Below are positions 16,678 to 21,321 of a DNA stretch of 21,321 nucleotides, one piece after another. The notes beneath the pieces were generated by a model, which searched no databases, was not told the origin of the DNA, and saw only the letters and a list, made by a program, of their open reading frames with translations. The position numbers and the translations under genes are program-made. Origin of the DNA: an uncultured Steroidobacter sp. GTDB taxonomy: Bacteria; Pseudomonadota; Gammaproteobacteria; Steroidobacterales; Steroidobacteraceae. Location: the NCBI GenBank assembly GCA_946478975.1, contig CAMLEO010000099.1:1-21321 (forward strand). Reading direction: 5' to 3'. The stretch's first letter is position 1, and every line of letters starts with the position of its first letter.

Positions 16678-16790
16678 ATCCCCCCGGCAGCCCTGAGCTC
16701 TACGTTCAAGAATTATAGTGTCCGACCCCGGTGCCCATAGCCACTTTTTTTAAAAAACGCTCTTGATAGAGTTGGGACCGATCACGCTGA
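16678..16790. promoter_or_regulatory. Divergent control region, receptor 2 / fecI
   Basis: 113-bp gap between divergent genes. For receptor 2 (minus) a perfect -10 hexamer TATAAT is at 16712-16717, about 35 bases before its ATG, but 17 bases upstream the -35 position reads CTATGG, a poor match. For the sigma gene (plus) the shared motif at 16736-16769 ends about 21 bases before GTG. The two signals use opposite sides of the same short region. Confidence 0.5.
16736..16769 (+). promoter_or_regulatory. Copy 2 of the shared promoter-like motif, upstream of fecI
   Basis: TAGCCAC, seven T, six A, CGC, then TCTTGA. It matches the copies at 238-271 (minus) and 18350-18383 (plus) without gaps. If TCTTGA (16761-16766) is the -10 box, transcription would begin near 16773, giving a leader of about 18 bases to the GTG at 16791. 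Confidence 0.55.
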
Positions 16791-17324
16791 GTGCCCCCTT
16801 TGACGGCCGAAGACAACCAAGCCTTCGTAAACGAGATCCTGCAGGAGCATGGTCAGCGCCTGCGCAGCTTTCTCGCGAGGCGCTTGCAGCGCGCCGCTGC
16901 CGATCTACCGGACCTGGTGCAGGAGGTTTACCTGCGACTGTTACGCGTGCCGAACGCTCAGAGCATCCGCAGCCCGCAAGCCTACTTGTTCACGGTCGCG
17001 CTCCATGTGTTGCATCAACATCGATTGAACCTCGCCAGCTCGCCGGAAGCCGTGGATATCGCCGATGCCCTGCCCTCGCTTCGAGCGCGCGACGGCGACA
17101 ACCCGGCCGAGCAGGTCGAGACCTGGGATCGGCTGGAGAAATTCGACCAGGTGCTGAGCCAGCTGCCACAGCAGACCTACGCGGTGTTCATCCTGCACCG
17201 TCAGTATGGATACTCGCGCGAGGAGATCGCCGCCCGGCTCGGGCTGTCGTACGCAATGGTCAAGAAACATCTCGCACAGGCATTGGTGCATTGTCGTCTC
17301 CGCCTGGACGAAGGAATCGAGTAG
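16791..17324 (+). CDS. FecI-like ECF RNA polymerase sigma factor
   Basis: ECF sigma-70 factor of 177 residues. Region 2 is at about 15-80, with DLVQEVYLRLLR (41-52) in the core-binding helix. Region 4 is at about 120-170, with LPQQTYAVFILHRQYGYSREEIA and LGLSYAMVKKHLAQAL, the recognition helix. It directs RNA polymerase to promoters of cognate receptor genes when released or activated by its FecR partner. The start is GTG at 16791; TTG at 16800 is an alternative and neither has a strong ribosome site. The fecR-like gene follows after 4 bases. Confidence 0.93.
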   Translation: MPPLTAEDNQAFVNEILQEHGQRLRSFLARRLQRAAADLPDLVQEVYLRLLRVPNAQSIRSPQAYLFTVALHVLHQHRLNLASSPEAVDIADALPSLRARDGDNPAEQVETWDRLEKFDQVLSQLPQQTYAVFILHRQYGYSREEIAARLGLSYAMVKKHLAQALVHCRLRLDEGIE

Positions 17325-17328
17325 CACC

Positions 17329-18354
17329 ATGTCATCGAGCAAACCCAAACTGCCGACGCAGATCCTGGAACAGGCGGCTGAATGGCTGGTCGAGATGGAT
17401 CGCGACGACGTCGATCGCTCGACCCGGCAGCGCTTCGACGAATGGCTGCGTCGTTCGCCCGAGCACGTCCGTGCATTCCTGGAACTGCTGCCGATCTGGG
17501 AGCAGGCGGCGCAGCCTCGCTCGTCGAGCCAGATCGATCCGGAGCGCCTGATCGCTGAAGTATCGGGCGCGCGAAGCAATGTCGTGCCGCTGAATGCACA
17601 TGCCGAGTCGCCGGCACGGGTTGAGCACAGAGCACGGCGGAAGTTGCAGGTCTGGCTGTCCATTGCAGCGAGCATGCTGCTCGTGATGTTCCTCGGCGTG
17701 TGGTTCCACCTCGCGCGCAACACATATTCGACAGGAATCGGCGAACAGCGCTCGGTCGCGCTCAACGACGGCTCGGTGGTACAGCTCAATACTCGCTCAC
17801 GCATCCGCATCCGCTACAGCGAGCACGAGCGCAATATCGATCTGCTCGAAGGACAAGCGTTGTTCGAGGTCGCCCACGATACCGGCCGTCCTTTCATCGT
17901 CCACGGCGGAAATGCAAACATCCGCGCGGTCGGCACGCAGTTCGATGTCTACCGCAAGCAGATGGGAACGACCGTCACGGTCGTCGAGGGCCGGGTCAGC
18001 ATCATTCCCGAACAGAACCGGCGCAGCCAACCGGAATCTCTCGCAGCGGGCGGGCAAGCGACCATTACTCCGTCCAGCGTCGAGTCGAACGATGCAGCGG
18101 ATGTCGCCGCCGCGATCGCGTGGACGCAACGTCGCCTGATGTTTCAAAAGACCACGCTGGCCGAGGTGGCGCGCGAGTTCAATCGATATAACGAGCGCCC
18201 GCTGCACATCGCCGACCCGCGGCTCCAGGAATTCCTCATCAGCGGCACGTTCTCCTCCACCGATCCGAGCCCCCTGCTCCGCTTTCTGCGCGAGCAACCC
18301 GGCATGCGCGTCGTCGAAAGCGACGACGAAGTTCGCATCGATCGCGCCCCGTAG
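17329..18354 (+). CDS. FecR-like anti-sigma factor / signal transducer
   Basis: Inner-membrane regulator of 341 residues. The cytoplasmic N-terminal sigma-binding part is about 8-55 (EQAAEWLVEMDRDDVDRSTR and FDEWLRRSPEH, the DUF4880 pattern). One membrane segment lies at about 108-129. The periplasmic FecR domain is about 132-230 (GEQRSVALNDGSVVQLNTRS; LLEGQALFEVAHD; VGTQFDVY; VVEGRVSI). A C-terminal STN-like piece follows at about 272-330 (TTLAEVAREFNRYN). It links the periplasmic STN domain of receptor 2 to the sigma factor. I chose ATG at 17329, four bases after the sigma stop; a longer frame would overlap that gene. Its stop codon TAG is itself part of the shared motif copy 3. Confidence 0.94.
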   Translation: MSSSKPKLPTQILEQAAEWLVEMDRDDVDRSTRQRFDEWLRRSPEHVRAFLELLPIWEQAAQPRSSSQIDPERLIAEVSGARSNVVPLNAHAESPARVEHRARRKLQVWLSIAASMLLVMFLGVWFHLARNTYSTGIGEQRSVALNDGSVVQLNTRSRIRIRYSEHERNIDLLEGQALFEVAHDTGRPFIVHGGNANIRAVGTQFDVYRKQMGTTVTVVEGRVSIIPEQNRRSQPESLAAGGQATITPSSVESNDAADVAAAIAWTQRRLMFQKTTLAEVAREFNRYNERPLHIADPRLQEFLISGTFSSTDPSPLLRFLREQPGMRVVESDDEVRIDRAP

Positions 18355-18383
18355 CCGCTTTTTTCTAAAACTGCTCTTTGTTG
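18350..18383 (+). promoter_or_regulatory. Copy 3 of the shared promoter-like motif, upstream of receptor 3
   Basis: TAGCCGC, six T, CT, four A, CTGC, then TCTTTG. It begins on the fecR stop codon. With TCTTTG (18375-18380) as -10, transcription would start near 18387, about 37 bases before the receptor ATG. It gives receptor 3 its own sigma-responsive start in addition to read-through from fecI-fecR. Confidence 0.55.
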
Positions 18384-18409
18384 TTAGTCGTCCCCTGGCC
18401 GCTAACAAC
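18380..18409 (+). promoter_or_regulatory. Inverted repeat just upstream of receptor 3
   Basis: GTTGTTAG (18380-18387) and CTAACAAC (18402-18409) are perfect 8-bp arms around a 14-base spacer. The right arm directly precedes the ribosome site GAGGA (18410-18414). If transcription starts near 18387 the left arm is mostly outside the RNA, which favours a protein-binding operator over an RNA hairpin. No T-run follows, so it is not a terminator. Confidence 0.45.
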
Positions 18410-18423
18410 GAGGATCAGTCCGA

Positions 18424-21096
18424 ATGAGTGGTGTTTCCAAAGGCATCGCGCCGATCAAGGGTTCGCGGTTGCGACTGGCTGTGGCATTGGCCGTATCGAC
18501 GTTGCCCTCAGCGGTGCTCGCGCAGGCCGCCAGGAACGAAGCGTCCTCTGGCACGACAGATACATCGCCGGTCGAAGAAGTGGTCGTCACTGGCATTCGC
18601 GCCAGCCTGGCCTCGGCGATCGAAAACAAACAAAACGCCTCGCAGATCGTCGACTCCATCGTCGCCGAGGATATCGGCAAGCTGCCGGACAACAACGTCG
18701 CCGAAGCGCTCCAGCGCATCACCGGTGTGCAGATCTCGCGCAGCCAGGGCGAAGGCTCGGGCATTACGATCCGCGGCCTGTCGCAGGTACAGACGCTCTT
18801 GAACGGCCGCAACTTGTTCACGACCTCCGGCCGCGGCGTCGCCTTGGGCGATATTCCCTCCGAGCTGCTGGCGGGCATCGATGTTTACAAGACAGCGGCG
18901 GCCGATCAGATCGAAGGCGGTCTCGGCGGCCTGGTAAACATCCGCCTGCGCCGTGCGTTCGATTTCACCGGGCCGGAGCTGTCGGCGACGGCAAAGGCGT
19001 TCTATGGCGACATCTCGGATAAGATCGATCCGCGCGTGTCCGTGCTCGCCAGCAATCGCTTCGAGACCGGCATCGGCGAGCTCGGCGCACTGATCAGCGC
19101 GGTTTATCAGAAGCGCTCGTTCGGCAGCTTCCGCAATGCCGTCGGCACCTATGCGACGCGAACCGATCAATACGATCTGGATCGCGACGGCGTTTTCCCG
19201 CGCGATCCCAGCGGCGACGAAATCGTGACCACAACGGACGCCGGCACGCGCTACAGCGTCGGCGAGCGTGAACGTGTTGGATTCAACACCTCGCTGCAAC
19301 TGCAGGCGACCGACACCCTGCAGCTGTATGTCGATGGCCTCTACAACAAGACCGACAATCGCGAAGACAATCAGCTGATCTATGTCCGTACCGGCACCAG
19401 CGGCATCCGCTCGTCCGCGGCCGTTGCCATCCCGCCTTTCCAGTTCGCGCCGGGCACGAATTATTTCCAGTACGGCTCCTATGCCGATGCGAAGACCACG
19501 CCCAGCACGTATGTTCAGGACAACGAGTATGAAACGGCCCAGGGCGTGCTCGGTGCGCTGTGGACGCTGGACGCGGTGTCGATCACCGGCGAAGTCGGCT
19601 ACACCAGCAGCAAAGGCTCCAGCAAGTTCACCGAGATCGGCACCAAGACCAACGGGCCGCTGTACACGCTGGACCTGGGACATTTCATTCCCAACCCCAT
19701 GCTGTCGGGTGTGGATCTGACCAACCCCGCGGTGTATGAATTCGATCGCTACGCCGACAACGAAAATCACAATCGCGGCAGCGAAACCGTTGCCCGAATG
19801 GACGTCGATTACGCGATCGATGCCGGCCTGCTCAGCCATCTGCGCGGCGGCATTCGCTACGCCGACCGAAGCTCCAGGCGCCGCGGCTTCAGCACGAGCT
19901 ATTCATTCACGGCCGCCAACGGCTTGCCGTTGCCATCGGCCGTATCCGGCATGCTGCAGATCACGGACAATGAGGTGTTTCGCGGCGACTACGATCTCGC
20001 GATTCAGCAGTGGATCACGCCGACCGTCGCGGCCGTTCGCAATCGACGCGCGACTCGCAGTTTGTTTGGATTGGATCCCAACGGCCCGGCCGATGCTGCG
20101 AGCCAGTTCTACGACATCAGCGAGCGCACCTACGCCGCTTATGCCCAGGCGCTGTATGAGTTCACGCTCGGCGGAATTCCGATCGATGGCAACGCCGGCG
20201 TGCGCTACGTGAAGACGGATCCCACGCTCAAAGGTTTCCGGAGCGCACCGGCCGGCGGTTTTGATGCGATCTCCGTCGACACCAGCTACGACAACTGGCT
20301 GCCGAGTTTGAATCTGCGTGCGCAGCTGAGCGATGCCGTGTACTTGCGGGCGGCCGCGTCGAAGGTCGTGACTCGGCCAAGCTTCGATCAGCTCACGCCC
20401 GCTACCACTCTGAGTTATTTGTTTCTGACCGGCAACGGCGGCAATCCGTACTTGAAACCGCTGCGCGCGGATCAGTTCGATGTGTCGCTGGAGTGGTATC
20501 GGTCGCAGACCAGCATCGCGTACGTCGCAGGCTTCTATAAGAGCGTCGATGGCTTCGTCCAGAACCTGTCGCGGACGCAAACCATCGAAGGCCAGGAGTT
20601 CCTGATCACCTCGCCCCAGAACGGCGCCAACGGCCAGGTCAAAGGCTACGAGGTCGGCTATCAAACATTCTTCGATTTCCTGCCGGCCCCGTTCGATGGC
20701 TTCGGCGCCCAGGCGAACTACACCTACGTCGACAGCAGCGCGCCCAGCCCGATTCCCGGCCAGTCGGTGCCGCTCGAAAATCTGTCCCAGAACAGTTACA
20801 ACCTGATCGGCTTGTATGACCGAGGTCCGTTGAGCGCACGGCTCGCGTACAACTGGAGAGATAAATATGTCTCGGCCACCTCCGGCGACGCGGCCAACCG
20901 TCCGCTCATCGTCAAGGCGATGGGCCAGCTGGATGCCTCCATCAGCTATGATCTCTCCAGCGCCGTCACCATCGGGCTGGATGCGCAGAACCTAACTCGC
21001 AACGAGCTCAAAGACTACTACGGCACGCCGCTGCTGCCGAAGTCGGTGAATGCCTTCGACCGTACGTTCGAGCTGAGTATCCGAGCCAACTTCTGA
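18424..21096 (+). CDS. TonB-dependent receptor 3, no STN domain
   Basis: Outer-membrane transporter of 890 residues. It has a Sec signal peptide (about 1-33, ending VLAQA), a TonB-box-like VEEVVVTG (50-57), a plug beginning EDIGKLPDNNVAEAL, and a barrel ending in ANF. From residue 50 to the end (841 residues) it matches receptor 2 without indels at about 87% identity. Its first 49 residues are unrelated to receptor 2, and the STN domain is absent, so it should transport but not signal through FecR. Differences cluster in probable outer loops, for example NGANGQVKGYE against NGGSGRIHGYE. The start ATG has GAGGA nine bases upstream. A GH115-like gene follows after 10 bp. Confidence 0.95.
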   Translation: MSGVSKGIAPIKGSRLRLAVALAVSTLPSAVLAQAARNEASSGTTDTSPVEEVVVTGIRASLASAIENKQNASQIVDSIVAEDIGKLPDNNVAEALQRITGVQISRSQGEGSGITIRGLSQVQTLLNGRNLFTTSGRGVALGDIPSELLAGIDVYKTAAADQIEGGLGGLVNIRLRRAFDFTGPELSATAKAFYGDISDKIDPRVSVLASNRFETGIGELGALISAVYQKRSFGSFRNAVGTYATRTDQYDLDRDGVFPRDPSGDEIVTTTDAGTRYSVGERERVGFNTSLQLQATDTLQLYVDGLYNKTDNREDNQLIYVRTGTSGIRSSAAVAIPPFQFAPGTNYFQYGSYADAKTTPSTYVQDNEYETAQGVLGALWTLDAVSITGEVGYTSSKGSSKFTEIGTKTNGPLYTLDLGHFIPNPMLSGVDLTNPAVYEFDRYADNENHNRGSETVARMDVDYAIDAGLLSHLRGGIRYADRSSRRRGFSTSYSFTAANGLPLPSAVSGMLQITDNEVFRGDYDLAIQQWITPTVAAVRNRRATRSLFGLDPNGPADAASQFYDISERTYAAYAQALYEFTLGGIPIDGNAGVRYVKTDPTLKGFRSAPAGGFDAISVDTSYDNWLPSLNLRAQLSDAVYLRAAASKVVTRPSFDQLTPATTLSYLFLTGNGGNPYLKPLRADQFDVSLEWYRSQTSIAYVAGFYKSVDGFVQNLSRTQTIEGQEFLITSPQNGANGQVKGYEVGYQTFFDFLPAPFDGFGAQANYTYVDSSAPSPIPGQSVPLENLSQNSYNLIGLYDRGPLSARLAYNWRDKYVSATSGDAANRPLIVKAMGQLDASISYDLSSAVTIGLDAQNLTRNELKDYYGTPLLPKSVNAFDRTFELSIRANF
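18571..21096 (+). repeat. Inverted paralogous receptor segment, right copy
   Basis: Partner of 13711-16236, exactly the same length (2526 bp) and opposite in orientation. The shared part starts at the TonB-box codons and stops at the stop codon. Neither the N-terminal codons nor the leaders are shared. Confidence 0.9.
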
Positions 21097-21106
21097 TCAA
21101 ACGCCG

Positions 21107-21321
21107 ATGAATCGAACTGCCGTCATGACCCGCCCGGGAGCGCTCGTTGCTCTCGGGCTGCTCCTCATCGTGTCACCTTTCTGCGCCGATGCGCGCGAAG
21201 CCAATGAGTTTCCACTCGTCGCGAACGAAACTGCCGCACCGATCTTGATCGACGCGGCAGACGCGCCGGTCGTGCGAATTGCCAGCGAGATGCTGGCGAG
21301 CGATATCGACGCTGTGACGGG
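21107..21321 (+). CDS. Start of a secreted protein, probably GH115 alpha-glucuronidase (partial)
   Basis: Only the first 71 codons are in the window. ATG at 21107 lies 10 bases after the receptor 3 stop. A basic start and a hydrophobic run (about 12-26) ending near FCADA make a Sec signal peptide. The mature part contains EFPLV, then APILIDAADAPVVRIASEM and LASDIDAVTG. This order (FPLV, API-x-x-DAAD, VVRIA, L-x-x-DI-x-x-VTG) is what I recall from the N-terminal domain of GH115 enzymes, which remove (4-O-methyl)glucuronic acid side chains from xylan. The catalytic domain is beyond the window. If correct, receptors 2 and 3 probably import glucuronoxylan fragments. A second in-frame ATG is at codon 7. 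Confidence 0.55.
   Translation, partial: MNRTAVMTRPGALVALGLLLIVSPFCADAREANEFPLVANETAAPILIDAADAPVVRIASEMLASDIDAVT

Noticed and set aside
16711..16735. GTGTCCGACCCCGG-like word resembling repeats near REP-type transposases
   Set aside because: Only a memory-based likeness over about 15 bases. No transposase, no second copy in the window and no clear ends.
18508..19839. 443-codon open frame on the minus strand opposite receptor 3
   Set aside because: It is the mirror of the same antisense frame in the paralogous receptor. Its preservation follows from the duplication, not from coding.
1..21321. tRNA, rRNA, CRISPR arrays, insertion sequences, phage genes, attachment sites
   Set aside because: None seen: no clover-leaf-like gene, no regularly spaced short repeats, and no transposase or integrase motif in any open frame.

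Overview
This 21.3-kb window comes from a GC-rich Gram-negative bacterium. Three TonB-dependent outer-membrane receptors, a FecI/FecR signalling pair and a fused CysN-CysC point to a Proteobacterium. The receptor style fits Xanthomonadales/Steroidobacteraceae-like or sphingomonad-like lineages, but I cannot fix the taxon from sequence alone.

Layout, left to right. (1) Positions 1-281 hold no convincing gene. (2) Leftward: a GntR-type regulator with two DNA-binding domains (282-1448) and a short beta-hydroxyacid dehydrogenase (1578-2381). (3) Rightward and divergent: cysD (2488-3405) and a fused cysNC (3405-5312), which make ATP + sulfate into APS and then PAPS. They end at a perfect 14-bp hairpin shared with the convergent next block. 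(4) A leftward block, read from its upstream end: MFS transporter (13570), sulfatase-like metallo-beta-lactamase-fold protein (12250), PAPS-type sulfotransferase (10977), SDR oxidoreductase (9829), second beta-hydroxyacid dehydrogenase (9041) and TonB receptor 1 (8156). Sulfotransferase, SDR and dehydrogenase overlap by 4 bp each and are surely co-translated. (5) A signalling receptor block: TonB receptor 2 with an N-terminal STN domain (leftward, 13711-16677), then rightward fecI-like sigma factor, fecR-like anti-sigma, TonB receptor 3 without STN, and the beginning of a secreted protein that looks like a GH115 alpha-glucuronidase (21107 to the window end).

How it may work together. CysD/CysNC supply PAPS and the sulfotransferase spends it. 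A sulfatase-family protein with a damaged metal motif sits in the same operon, along with two dehydrogenases, an SDR, a permease and an outer-membrane receptor. No sulfite- or PAPS-reductase gene is present, so the PAPS genes look dedicated to sulfation rather than cysteine synthesis. The substrate is unknown. The right-hand block looks like a sigma/anti-sigma controlled glycan uptake unit, possibly for glucuronoxylan.

Most unusual features: receptors 2 and 3 share an inverted, indel-free 2526-bp homologous segment (about 87% protein identity by hand count) flanking fecI-fecR, with the signalling domain on only one copy. A gapless 34-bp promoter-like motif occurs three times, in front of fecI, in front of receptor 3 and after the GntR gene. 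A partly conserved 40-bp segment is duplicated at the GntR start and upstream of the first dehydrogenase. The sulfatase-like protein has lost most of its metal-binding motif.
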